From positions 186,001 to 250,000 of the forward strand of contig NZ_JAFCJI010000003.1 of the NCBI RefSeq assembly GCF_018131105.1: a stretch of DNA of 64,000 nt. Reading direction: 5' to 3'. This document shows positions 35,266-43,509 of the stretch, piece by piece. Each line of letters begins with the position of its first letter. The first letter of the stretch is position 1. Both the position numbers and the translations under genes were made by a program. The notes beneath the pieces were generated by a model. It searched no databases. It saw only the letters and a program-made list of their open reading frames with translations, and was not told the origin of the DNA. The DNA comes from Bradyrhizobium manausense (GTDB lineage Bacteria > Pseudomonadota > Alphaproteobacteria > Rhizobiales > Xanthobacteraceae).

Positions 35266-36063
35266 GTGACCAATTCCCCGACGATCCTGGTATTCGATTC
35301 CGGCCTTGGCGGGCTCACGGTCCTCCGTGAGGTCGTCGCCGCGCGACCGGATGCGCATTATACCTACGTCGCCGACGACGCCTTCTTCCCCTATGGTCAC
35401 CACAGCGAGGACGAGATCATCGCCCGCGTGGTGCCGCTGATGGGGGAGCTGATCGGCACCCATGATCCTGATCTCATCGTAATCGCCTGCAATACGGCGT
35501 CCACCCTGGTCCTATCGCACTTGCGTGCCGCTTATTCCGTGCCCTTTGTCGGCACGGTGCCGGCGATCAAGCCGGCCTGCGCCCGCTCGAAGACCCGCCG
35601 CGTCTCGGTGCTCGGCACCAAGGGCACGGTGAAGCGCGAATACACCAAGGCGTTGATCCGCGATTTCGCACTGGGATGCGAGGTGACGCTGGTCGGTTCG
35701 CCCGAATTGGCCTCGCTTGCGGAGCGTGAGCTCAGTGGCCACCCCATCAGCGACGGCGACATCCTCGCCGAGCTCGTCCCCTGCTTCGTCGGCGATGCCG
35801 CGGACGCAGGTGCGCGCACCGACACTGTGGTGCTCGCCTGCACGCATTATCCGCTGCTGCTCGATCGGATGAAAAAGCTCGCGCCCTGGCCGGTGGAGTG
35901 GATCGATCCAGCGCCGGCGATCGCCCGCCGCGTTTCGGATCTGCTCGGTCCGCCCACCTGCGGCATCGCGCAGTCCAGCGCCGAGATGATCTTTACGTCG
36001 AACCGCGTGCATGGCCTCAGCGCCACGCTGACCCCGTTCTTCGGCGGGCGCGCAGTCGCCTGA
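35266..36063 (+). CDS. murI: Glutamate racemase
   Basis: 265 residues. Both catalytic Cys motifs are present: VIACNTAST (~Cys72) and VLACTHYPLLL (~Cys190). FDSGLGGLTVLREV at the start matches the family. It provides D-glutamate for peptidoglycan. The start codon is a GTG. It is divergent from the cytochrome b561 gene. Confidence 0.95.
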   Translation: MTNSPTILVFDSGLGGLTVLREVVAARPDAHYTYVADDAFFPYGHHSEDEIIARVVPLMGELIGTHDPDLIVIACNTASTLVLSHLRAAYSVPFVGTVPAIKPACARSKTRRVSVLGTKGTVKREYTKALIRDFALGCEVTLVGSPELASLAERELSGHPISDGDILAELVPCFVGDAADAGARTDTVVLACTHYPLLLDRMKKLAPWPVEWIDPAPAIARRVSDLLGPPTCGIAQSSAEMIFTSNRVHGLSATLTPFFGGRAVA

Positions 36064-36124
36064 CTTTTCGCAGACACGGCGCGCTGCTAGGCTTCGCCGT
36101 CGTCATCAGCGCACAGGTCATCCC

Positions 36125-36898
36125 ATGCCGGTCCCCGCAACGCCGCTCAATCGCCTCCGCCAGATGTGGAGCGAGGGGCGCCCCGCCTTCGGCGCGATTG
36201 CGACGATCCCGAGCGTGCAGATGGTGCAGATCATGGCGCGCTCGCTCGACTGGATCATCGTCGATCTCGAGCACGGGCCGATCGGGCTCACCGAAGCGCA
36301 TGCGATGATCGCGGCGACAACAGGCACTCCGTGCACGCCCCTGGTGCGGATCGCGGCGAACGAGCCGTGGCTTGCGAAAGCGCCGATGGACATCGGCGCC
36401 TTCGGCATCAATTTCCCGATGATCACCAATCGCGACGAGGCCGAGAAAGCGGTGCGCAGCGTGCGCTATCCGCCGCGCGGCGATCGGCTCTGGGGTCCCT
36501 TCCATGCTCCATTCCGCTGGGGCCAGTCGATGCCTGACTACATGGCGTCAGCCGACGACGAGATGATCTGCATGATCACCATCGAGCATGTCGATGCCGT
36601 CAACCGCATCGACGAGATCATGGCAACGCCGGGCATCGACGTCGCGGTCATCGGTCCCGGCGATCTCGCCACCTCCATCAACAAGCGCGGCCAGATGGAC
36701 GATCCGGAATTGCGCGAGCTGATCGCGCGCGCCGAGGCCGGCATCCTCAGAAGCGGCGTGCCGATCGGCGGCGTGGCACGCAGCGCCGACCAGGCCAACG
36801 CCCTGATCGATCGCGGCTACCGCGCGATCGCGCTCGGCTTCGACTGGTCGCTGTTCCAGCGCGGCATCATGGCGGCGTTCGACGGGATCAAACGCTGA
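36125..36898 (+). CDS. HpcH/HpaI-family aldolase
   Basis: 257 residues, TIM barrel of class II pyruvate aldolases. Typical features are FGAIATIPSVQMVQIMA near the start, IIVDLEHGPIGL (~42-53), the loop FPMITNRDEAEKAV, and IGPGDLATSI at about 180. The metal ligands (Glu/Asp pair) lie in IEHVDAVNRID and GPGDLA. It cleaves 2-oxo-hydroxy acids such as 4-hydroxy-2-oxoheptanedioate or 2-dehydro-3-deoxyglucarate. The actual substrate cannot be read. Confidence 0.9.
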   Translation: MPVPATPLNRLRQMWSEGRPAFGAIATIPSVQMVQIMARSLDWIIVDLEHGPIGLTEAHAMIAATTGTPCTPLVRIAANEPWLAKAPMDIGAFGINFPMITNRDEAEKAVRSVRYPPRGDRLWGPFHAPFRWGQSMPDYMASADDEMICMITIEHVDAVNRIDEIMATPGIDVAVIGPGDLATSINKRGQMDDPELRELIARAEAGILRSGVPIGGVARSADQANALIDRGYRAIALGFDWSLFQRGIMAAFDGIKR

Positions 36899-36999
36899 GC
36901 TGTGGCCCCAGCTCTTGAGGCTTGCCGCGAACGGCAGTGCTGCTAGGGTCGGCGGCCTTTCGCCGTCCCCCACGTCAGCCCGCTGGAACCGACATAACG

Positions 37000-37767
37000 A
37001 TGCGCGGTCAACCCAAGAACATTTCGCTGCCGCGCCGCCTGATTATCGACCTCATGCGCGCGTCGATGGACGTGCCGTTCGTTTCACAGTCCCGCTCGCT
37101 CAATATCGGCCCCCTGCTGGAGGCTCGCGCTGGTGCGGCAGCGCCCGCCGGCTGGGCGGCGATGTTCGCCAAGGCCTTTGCGCTGGTGGCGAGGGACGAG
37201 CCGATCCTGCGCACCGTCTACGCCAAATGGCCCTGGCCGTCGTTCTACGAGCTCCCCAATAGCGTGGCGTCGGTGGCCATCGCCCGGGTCGAGAACGGCG
37301 AGGAATGCGTGATGCCGCAGCGAATCGCGGCCCCCGAGGCTATGGCGCTGTCCGCGATCGATGCCGAAATCCGGCGCGCCAAGAACGCCCCGATCGACGA
37401 CGTCCCGATGTTCCGCAAGATCATGCGGGTCACCCGGTTACCGCTGCCGCTGCGGCGGCTGTCCTGGGCCGTAGGGCTGAATTTCGGCCGGCAGCGCGGC
37501 AATTGGTTCGGCAGCTTCGCGGTCAGCTCTGTGGCCGCCTATGGCGGCGGCGAGATCCATCCCATTACCCCTGGCCCGTTCATCCTCACTTATGGGGGGG
37601 TCGAGCCCGACCAGACCGTCCGTGTCGTGATCCGTTGGGACCACCGGGTCACGGATGGCGCCCCCATCGCACGGGTCCTGACCCTGATAGAACAGGTCCT
37701 GAACACTGAAATTGCTGCCGAATTGCGCGCGGCCGGCCCTAGGCCGATCCGGGCTGTCGGGACGTGA
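37000..37767 (+). CDS. Orphan acyltransferase with E2-type catalytic motif
   Basis: 255 residues resembling the catalytic domain of 2-oxoacid dehydrogenase E2 acyltransferases, with the His-Asp motif WDHRVTDGAPIAR near residues 212-224. No lipoyl domain, E3-binding domain or linker is present, and no E1/E3 gene is nearby. The protein begins MRGQPKNISLPRRL at the ATG 37000. The open frame upstream (from 36922) is not preferred. It may use CoA or another thioester in an unrelated reaction. Function uncertain. Confidence 0.72.
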   Translation: MRGQPKNISLPRRLIIDLMRASMDVPFVSQSRSLNIGPLLEARAGAAAPAGWAAMFAKAFALVARDEPILRTVYAKWPWPSFYELPNSVASVAIARVENGEECVMPQRIAAPEAMALSAIDAEIRRAKNAPIDDVPMFRKIMRVTRLPLPLRRLSWAVGLNFGRQRGNWFGSFAVSSVAAYGGGEIHPITPGPFILTYGGVEPDQTVRVVIRWDHRVTDGAPIARVLTLIEQVLNTEIAAELRAAGPRPIRAVGT

Positions 37768-37821
37768 TCCGGGCCTATTCGCATTGACAGCGAACCCCAA
37801 ACTCCCCTAAAAGCCCACTGC

Positions 37822-37856
37822 TCGCGGGCCGATTTCGGCCCGCGAAGCGTTTCGCG
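37822..37856 (+). promoter_or_regulatory. Overlapping hairpins in the rpsD leader
   Basis: A 10-bp perfect stem TCGCGGGCCG-ATTT-CGGCCCGCGA (37822-37845) shares its 3' end with a second possible stem, CGCGAA-GCGT-TTCGCG (37841-37856). The two cannot form together. They lie 55-120 bp after the preceding gene and 109 bp before rpsD. There is no T-tract, so it is not a standard terminator. An autoregulatory or attenuator-like role is possible. Confidence 0.4.
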
Positions 37857-37964
37857 ACCCGTGGTCCACTCCCTTAAGCTTTGGGGATCGGACCTGTCAG
37901 TGCCGGGCTAGCCCGTCACCCAGGAGGGCGCGTTTCCTCAAACCATGCAACCGAAGAGGACGCG

Positions 37965-38582
37965 ATGACTAAGCGCAGTGAGGCGAAGTACAAACTCGAT
38001 CGCCGTATGGGCCAGAACATCTGGGGCCGCCCGAAGAGCCCCGTGAACCGCCGCGAATACGGCCCCGGCCAGCACGGCCAGCGCCGCAAGGGCAAGCTCT
38101 CGGACTTCGGCGTGCAGCTGCGCGCCAAGCAGAAGCTGAAGGGCTACTACGCCAACATCAGCGAGCGTCAGTTCCACGGCATCTATGTCGAGGCCAGCCG
38201 CCTCAAGGGTGACACCGGCGAGAACCTGATCGGCTTGCTCGAGCGTCGTCTCGACGCGGTCGTGTACCGCGCCAAGTTCGTCTCGACGATCTTCGCCGCC
38301 CGCCAGTTCATCAACCACGGCCACATCAAGGTGAACGGCCGCAAGGTCAACATCTCGAGCTACCAGATCAAGGTCGGCGACGTGATCGAGGTGAAGGAAG
38401 CCTCCAAGCAGCTCGCCCACGTTCTCGAAGCAAGCCAGCTCCCCGAGCGCGACACCCCCGACTATCTCGAAGTCGACCACGGCAAGATGACCGCCAAGTA
38501 CGTGCGCATCCCCGGCCTCTCCGACGTGCCGTTCCCGGTGCAGATGGAGCCCCATCTGGTCGTCGAATTCTATTCGCGCTAA
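37965..38582 (+). CDS. rpsD: 30S ribosomal protein S4
   Basis: 205 residues, standard bacterial S4. MTKRSEAKYKLDRRMGQNIW opens the protein. The S4 RNA-binding domain is seen as RRLDAVVYRAKFVSTIFAARQFINHGHIKVNG (~96-125). S4 nucleates 30S assembly and represses its own synthesis in many bacteria. The gene is alone, as is usual in alphaproteobacteria. The ATG at 37965 is the family start. A longer open frame to 37881 is not used. It is followed by a strong terminator. Confidence 0.97.
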   Translation: MTKRSEAKYKLDRRMGQNIWGRPKSPVNRREYGPGQHGQRRKGKLSDFGVQLRAKQKLKGYYANISERQFHGIYVEASRLKGDTGENLIGLLERRLDAVVYRAKFVSTIFAARQFINHGHIKVNGRKVNISSYQIKVGDVIEVKEASKQLAHVLEASQLPERDTPDYLEVDHGKMTAKYVRIPGLSDVPFPVQMEPHLVVEFYSR

Positions 38583-38595
38583 GATCTGAATATCG

Positions 38596-38625
38596 AAAGG
38601 CCCCGGTTCGCCGGGGCCTTTTTGC
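38596..38625 (+). terminator. Rho-independent terminator after rpsD
   Basis: An 11-bp perfect stem AAAGGCCCCGG / CCGGGGCCTTT with a TTCG tetraloop, followed by TTGCTT. It begins 14 bp after the rpsD stop. The stem core and loop match the terminator at 12877. Confidence 0.93.
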
Positions 38626-38671
38626 TTAAGAGCCACATTTCAGTGGCCGCACAGCCTATAGGAGCCGTCGC

Positions 38672-39739
38672 ATGCTCTACACCCCTCCCCCTGTTGATCC
38701 CAAGGCGCCGCCGGTGCGCATCAACCTGCTCTCGGACACGCAGACCAAGCCAACGGCTGCGATGCGCGAGGCGATGGCGCGGGCCGAGGTTGGTGACGAG
38801 CAGGTCGGTGACGATCCGACCGTGAATGCGCTGTGCGAGCGCGTGGCCGATCTGATGGGCAAGGAGGCCGCGGTCTACATGCCCTCCGGCACGATGTGCA
38901 ACGTCACGGCGACGCTGGTGCATTGCCGGCCCGGAGACGAGATCCTCGCGCACGAGACCGCGCACATCATCGCCCGCGAAGGCGGTGCGCATGCCGCGAT
39001 CGGCGGTTTCCAGGTCACGCAGCTCAAGGGGCCCGACGGCCAGTTCACCCCTGAGACGTTCCGCAAGGCGCTGCACCCGCGCACGCGCTACCAGCCGACG
39101 CAGACCGTCGTCAGCGTCGAGCAGACCGCCAATATCGGCGGCGGCACGATCTGGAAGCAGTCCGCGCTCGACGAGATCGTCGCGATCGCCAGGCAACATG
39201 GACTTGTCACCCATATGGACGGTGCGCGCCTGCTCAACGCCACCGTGGCGAGCGGCGTCTCCCCGCGCGACATGACCGCCGGCTGGGATTCGGCCTGGAT
39301 CGATTTCTCCAAGGGTCTGGGCGCTCCGATCGGCGGCGTGCTCGCAGGCACGCGTGCCTTCATCGACGCGGTGTGGCAATGGAAGCAGCGCCTCGGCGGC
39401 TCGATGCGGCAGGCCGGAATCTGCGCGGCCGCCTGCATCTACGCGCTCGATCATCATGTCGAGCGCCTTGCCGACGACCACGCCAATGCGCGGGCGCTCG
39501 CGCGCGGCCTGTCACAGATCGCAGGCATCGAGGTACAGGAGCCCGAGACCAACCTGGTGTTCTTCAAGCCTGAAGGTGCCGGCGTTGCCGGCGACAAGAT
39601 GGTCGCGGCACTGCGCCAGCGCGGCGTGACGCTCGCGATGATGGACGGCCGCATCCGCGCCTGCACCCATCTCGACGTCAATGCCAGCCAGGTCGAGGAA
39701 GCGATCGGCTATGTCAGAGAGATCGTGCGCGGGGCGTAA
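38672..39739 (+). CDS. Low-specificity L-threonine aldolase
   Basis: 355-residue PLP enzyme of the ltaE family. NLLSDTQTKPTAAMREAMARAEVGDEQVGDDPTVN (~18-52) is the family signature. HMDGARLLNA precedes the PLP Lys, which lies in WIDFSKGLGAPIGGVL (~209-224). It interconverts threonine (or allo-threonine) with glycine plus acetaldehyde. It is convergent with the beta-lactamase-fold gene, whose stop abuts its own stop with no gap. Confidence 0.93.
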   Translation: MLYTPPPVDPKAPPVRINLLSDTQTKPTAAMREAMARAEVGDEQVGDDPTVNALCERVADLMGKEAAVYMPSGTMCNVTATLVHCRPGDEILAHETAHIIAREGGAHAAIGGFQVTQLKGPDGQFTPETFRKALHPRTRYQPTQTVVSVEQTANIGGGTIWKQSALDEIVAIARQHGLVTHMDGARLLNATVASGVSPRDMTAGWDSAWIDFSKGLGAPIGGVLAGTRAFIDAVWQWKQRLGGSMRQAGICAAACIYALDHHVERLADDHANARALARGLSQIAGIEVQEPETNLVFFKPEGAGVAGDKMVAALRQRGVTLAMMDGRIRACTHLDVNASQVEEAIGYVREIVRGA

Positions 39740-41002
39740 TCACCGGCCCATTGCCTGATAGATCAGCGTCTTCAGATCGAGCTGAATCCGACCGCGCTGC
39801 GACGGGGTCTGCACCATGAAGATCCCGAACAGATCGTCTTCGGGATCGATGAAGAAGAAGGTGCCGCCGACGCCGTCCCAGCGATATTCGCCAAGCGGCC
39901 AGGACGTGCCTGATGGCACCGACGTACGCACGGCAAAGCCGAGGCCGTAGCCGCTGGTCTCGCCTGGATAAAAGTTCTTGTCGCGCTCGACATGGGTTTC
40001 GGGGCCGACGTGATCCGACGCCATCAATGCGACGGTTTCCGGCTTCAAATAGCGTCGCCCGTCGAGGGTGCCGCCATTGAGCAGCATCTGTGAGAAGCGC
40101 GCGTAGTCGCCGATGGTACCGACGAGGCCGCCACCGCCCGACTCCCACCGCAACGGGCTTTTGATATCGCGGATCTGTGCCATCGGGCTGAGCGCGCGAT
40201 CCGTCGGCATCGGCTCCGCGATGCGCGGCCACTTGGCGGGGTCGGCGACGTAGAAAGCGGTGTCCTTCATCCCGAGCGGGTCAAGCAGCCGCTCCTTGGC
40301 GAACTCGAACAGCGATTTACCCGATATCACCTCGATGATGCGACCGAGCACGTCGAAGGAGAGGCCGTAATCCCAGATCGTGCCGGGCTGTTCGGCGAGC
40401 GGCAGCGTTGTGATCTTCGCGACCAGCTCCGCATTGGTCAAAGCCTTGTTGTCGAACAGACCAGCGTCGGCATAGAGCTTGTTCACCAGGTCCCCGTCAT
40501 AATAGCCGTAGGGGATTCCGGCGGTATGGCGCATCAAATCCTCTATCGTGACCGGACGTTTGAGCGGCTCCAGTTCCAGCGAGACCTTGTTGTCTTCGGC
40601 TTTCCTCTCGACGCCGACCTTCATGCCGGCAAAGGCCGGAATGTACTTCGAGACTGGATCGTTGATCGCGAGCTTGCCCTCCTCCACCAGCATCATCGCC
40701 AGGACGGAGGTGACCGGCTTCGACATCGAATAGAGCCGGAAGATCGTGTCCGCGCTCATCGAAATTTCGGTCGCGACGTCGCGGACGCCGAAATTCTCGT
40801 GATAGACCGGCTTGCCGTGCTGCTGCAGCAAGAGGATCGCGCCCGGAATCTTGCCGGTCGCGATCTCGTTCCTGATGTAATCGGAGACTTTGGCGAGGCC
40901 CTCGGGCGTGAACCTGTGTGCGCGGCCCTCGGAACCCGCCTGCGCACCGGCGACGCCGAACAAGAGAACGAGCGCCGCGATCAGCGCGCGGCGCCCGCGC
41001 AT
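39740..41002 (-). CDS. Exported serine hydrolase, beta-lactamase fold (paralog 1)
   Basis: About 420 residues. A signal peptide (MRGRRALIAALVLLFGVAGAQA) precedes the mature domain. The nucleophile motif SMSK lies in FRLYSMSKPVTSV (~85), and YGLSFDVLGRII carries the conserved Tyr. A C-terminal segment GGTFFFIDPEDDLF is typical of the EstB/class C beta-lactamase family. The ATG at 41002 is preferred because GGAAAA is upstream. An ATG seven codons earlier overlaps the previous gene. It is a close paralog of the adjacent gene. It could be an esterase, a D-aminopeptidase or a beta-lactamase. Confidence 0.88.
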   Translation of the reverse strand: MRGRRALIAALVLLFGVAGAQAGSEGRAHRFTPEGLAKVSDYIRNEIATGKIPGAILLLQQHGKPVYHENFGVRDVATEISMSADTIFRLYSMSKPVTSVLAMMLVEEGKLAINDPVSKYIPAFAGMKVGVERKAEDNKVSLELEPLKRPVTIEDLMRHTAGIPYGYYDGDLVNKLYADAGLFDNKALTNAELVAKITTLPLAEQPGTIWDYGLSFDVLGRIIEVISGKSLFEFAKERLLDPLGMKDTAFYVADPAKWPRIAEPMPTDRALSPMAQIRDIKSPLRWESGGGGLVGTIGDYARFSQMLLNGGTLDGRRYLKPETVALMASDHVGPETHVERDKNFYPGETSGYGLGFAVRTSVPSGTSWPLGEYRWDGVGGTFFFIDPEDDLFGIFMVQTPSQRGRIQLDLKTLIYQAMGR

Positions 41003-41003
41003 G

Positions 41004-42290
41004 TCAGTTTTCCATGGCTTCATAGACCAGTTGCTTCAATGTCCGTTGGATGCGCTGGCGCTCTGTCGGGGTCTGTTCCAGCAGCACGAAGAACATGTCC
41101 TGCTTGCGGTCGATCACGAAATAGCAGCCGGAGGCGCCGTCCCACTTCAATTCCCCGAGATCGCCGGGCGGCGGCGGCTTTGCGTTGCCGGGATCGGTAC
41201 GGACGGCAAGGCCAAGGCCGAAGCCGAAGCCGTCGCCAGGGAAATAGAAATAGTCGCGATCGACGCCGGAGCCCGGGCCGATCTGATCGGTCGTCAGCTG
41301 CTTGAATGTCTCGGGCTTGAGGATGGTCTTGCCGTCGAGGCTGCCGCCGTTGAGCAGCATCTGCGCAAAGCGTTCATAGTCGGCCATGGTCGTCACCATG
41401 CCGCCGCTGGCGAACTGGATCTTCTTGGCGACCGTCGGATCGTTGATGCGGCCGACCCGGAAATCGCTGTCGTTCGGCACCGGCTGCGCCAGCAGTTTCT
41501 GCTTTTCGGGGTCGGTGACGAGGAAGCCGGTGTCGACCATGCCGAGCGGCCCGAGCAGCAGGTCCTGCTCGATATCGAGCAGCGGTTTACCGGCGGAGAC
41601 TTCCATCACGCGCGCCAGAATGTCGGTGGAATGACCGTATTGCCACAGCGCGCCCGGCTGATTGTGCAGCGGCAGTTTGGCGATGCGCTCGGCGAACTCG
41701 GCGAGGTCGAAATCGCCGTCATAGATCTTGGCGGCGCGATAGGCCTTGCGGACCAGACTGTCGCCGTAGAAACCATAAGTGACGCCCGATGTGTGCGTCA
41801 TCAGATCCTTCACCGTCATCGGCCGGTTCGGCGGCACCAGCTCCAGCGATTTGGTGCCGTCATCGGCCTTCTTCTCGACGCCGACCTTCACATTGGCGAA
41901 GGACGGGATGTATTTGGAGACGGGATCGTCGAGCTTGAACTTGCCGTCCTCGATCATCTTCATCGCGACCACCGAGGTGATCGCCTTGCTCATCGAGAAC
42001 AGCCGGAAGATCGTCTTGTCGGTGATCGGCGCCTTGCTGACCACGTCCTGCACGCCGAAAGCCTCGTGATAGACCGGCTTGCCGTGCTGCTTGATCAGCA
42101 CGGTCGCACCGGCAATCTTGCCGGTCGCGACCTCGTTCTTGAAGAACTCGCTCACCTTGGCGAGCTTGTCCGGATTGAAATGCGCGCCGGCCGGAATCTC
42201 GTAGGTGCCCTCAGCGCGCGCAAGCGACACCGTACCGAGCGACACAAGCGCACCGCAGACCAGCGCACGTAGTCCAAAACGTAAAATCAT
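41004..42290 (-). CDS. Exported serine hydrolase, beta-lactamase fold (paralog 2)
   Basis: 428 residues. A signal peptide ends near LARA|EG (residue 26). FRLFSMSKAITSV carries Ser/Lys of the SxxK motif, YGHSTDILARVM carries the Tyr, and CYFVIDRKQDMFFV mirrors the C-terminal strand of paralog 1. GGGAGGGG precedes the ATG at 42290. The two genes share sequence along their full length and are separated by one base, so they arose by tandem duplication and are very probably co-transcribed. Confidence 0.88.
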   Translation of the reverse strand: MILRFGLRALVCGALVSLGTVSLARAEGTYEIPAGAHFNPDKLAKVSEFFKNEVATGKIAGATVLIKQHGKPVYHEAFGVQDVVSKAPITDKTIFRLFSMSKAITSVVAMKMIEDGKFKLDDPVSKYIPSFANVKVGVEKKADDGTKSLELVPPNRPMTVKDLMTHTSGVTYGFYGDSLVRKAYRAAKIYDGDFDLAEFAERIAKLPLHNQPGALWQYGHSTDILARVMEVSAGKPLLDIEQDLLLGPLGMVDTGFLVTDPEKQKLLAQPVPNDSDFRVGRINDPTVAKKIQFASGGMVTTMADYERFAQMLLNGGSLDGKTILKPETFKQLTTDQIGPGSGVDRDYFYFPGDGFGFGLGLAVRTDPGNAKPPPPGDLGELKWDGASGCYFVIDRKQDMFFVLLEQTPTERQRIQRTLKQLVYEAMEN

Positions 42291-42336
42291 ATCCCCTCCC
42301 CGGAACATGGCTGGCCGGAGTGTACTGACCACGTCA

Positions 42337-42888
42337 TCAGGCACAAGGGCTGCCGTAACGTGCCAAAACGTCCGTGTGGAGGACCGCGCTTGCCTCCGAG
42401 AAACAGCAGAATATGACGCGAGTGACCGAGGGGGCCGTCGGCAGGGTGTCGATCGTCGCGTGGACCGCAATCTTCGCGGCCCGGTCGGCAGGAAAGCGAT
42501 ACACGCCGGTGGAGATTGCGGAGAATGCCAGCGAGGTCAGCCCATTGGCCTGCGAGATCTCGAGCGCCCGGCGATAACAGGAATTGAGCGCCTCGGCCTC
42601 CCCGCGGTCCCCGCCATACCAGACGGGGCCGACCGCGTGGATCACATGCCGTGCCGGCAGGCGATAGCCCTTCGTGATCTTGGCATCACCGGTCCGACAT
42701 CCACCGAGCATCCGGCATTCAGCCAGCAGCTCAGGCCCCGCCGCCCGATGGATCGCACCATCGACGCCGCCCCCGCCAAGGAGCGACGTGTTGGCCGCGT
42801 TGACGATGGCGTCAACGCTCAGCGTGGTGATGTCGGCAACGATGACATCGAGCTGGACGTCGCCGATCCGGCGCGTCAGCACCGTCAC
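42337..42888 (-). CDS. Macrodomain O-acetyl-ADP-ribose deacetylase
   Basis: 183 residues of the MacroD/YmdB type. Hallmarks are VDAIVNAANTSLLGGGGVDGAIHRAAG (~27-53), GDAKITKGYRLPARHVIHAVGP (~67-88) and AFSAISTGVYRFP near 122. The Asn-Ala-Ala-Asn and Gly-rich loop bind ADP-ribose. It removes O-acetyl or mono-ADP-ribose groups. It lies 3 bp downstream of grxD on the same strand, so the two are likely co-transcribed. Confidence 0.93.
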   Translation of the reverse strand: MTVLTRRIGDVQLDVIVADITTLSVDAIVNAANTSLLGGGGVDGAIHRAAGPELLAECRMLGGCRTGDAKITKGYRLPARHVIHAVGPVWYGGDRGEAEALNSCYRRALEISQANGLTSLAFSAISTGVYRFPADRAAKIAVHATIDTLPTAPSVTRVIFCCFSEASAVLHTDVLARYGSPCA

Positions 42889-42891
42889 GGA

Positions 42892-43218
42892 TCAGGCCGC
42901 GACGACGACGCCCTTCTCGGAGAAGAGCTGCTGCAGTTCGCCGGCCTGGAACATCTCACGGACGATGTCGCAGCCGCCAACGAACTCGCCCTTCACGTAG
43001 AGCTGGGGGATGGTCGGCCAGTTCGAGAATTCCTTGATGCCGTTGCGCAGTTCGGCGGATTCCAGAACGTTAAGGCCCTTATAGCCGACGCCGATATGGT
43101 CGAGGATCTGGACGACCTGGCCGGAGAAACCGCACTGCGGAAATTGCGGCGTACCCTTCATGAACAGAACCACGTCGTTCGACTTCACTTCGTTGTCGAT
43201 GAATTCCGCGATGCTCAT
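42892..43218 (-). CDS. grxD: Monothiol glutaredoxin, CGFS type (Grx4)
   Basis: 108 residues. The CGFS active site is in QFPQCGFSGQVVQIL (~28-42), MKGTPQFPQ precedes it, and the WPTIPQLYVKGEFVGGCDI segment binds glutathione. Monothiol Grx proteins carry [2Fe-2S] clusters and pair with BolA-type proteins. A bolA homologue lies 3.9 kb away on the same strand. The ATG at 43218 (MSIAEFIDNE) is the family start. Confidence 0.95.
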   Translation of the reverse strand: MSIAEFIDNEVKSNDVVLFMKGTPQFPQCGFSGQVVQILDHIGVGYKGLNVLESAELRNGIKEFSNWPTIPQLYVKGEFVGGCDIVREMFQAGELQQLFSEKGVVVAA

Positions 43219-43509
43219 ATCCGTGTCCTTCTGGGGCGGAGCCCGTAACAATATCTTCGGGCCGGCTCAGCCGATCTAACCCGATACCTGCCTATATATG
43301 TAGCCCAAACCGTTGTGCATCCAAAGTAAAATGGCGGCGAACAGCCCCGGGACATCAGGCTACGGCGGCCCCGCCGTCATTACATGATGGCACGAATATC
43401 ATCACTTGGGAGGACTTTCATACCGTAACGGAGCCCCTATCTAGGACGAACCCAGGTTTTGGAACCTGATATCGCCAACAACGTTCTCTTGTCCTGTCTG
43501 GAGAAAAAC
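43219..43509. other. Divergent intergenic region between grxD and egtB
   Basis: 291 bp between two divergent genes. It contains the perfect 6-bp dyad CAGGTT-TTGG-AACCTG at 43453-43468, 42 bp before the egtB start. It is AT-richer than its surroundings, as expected for promoters. No gene is seen and no regulator can be named. Confidence 0.4.
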
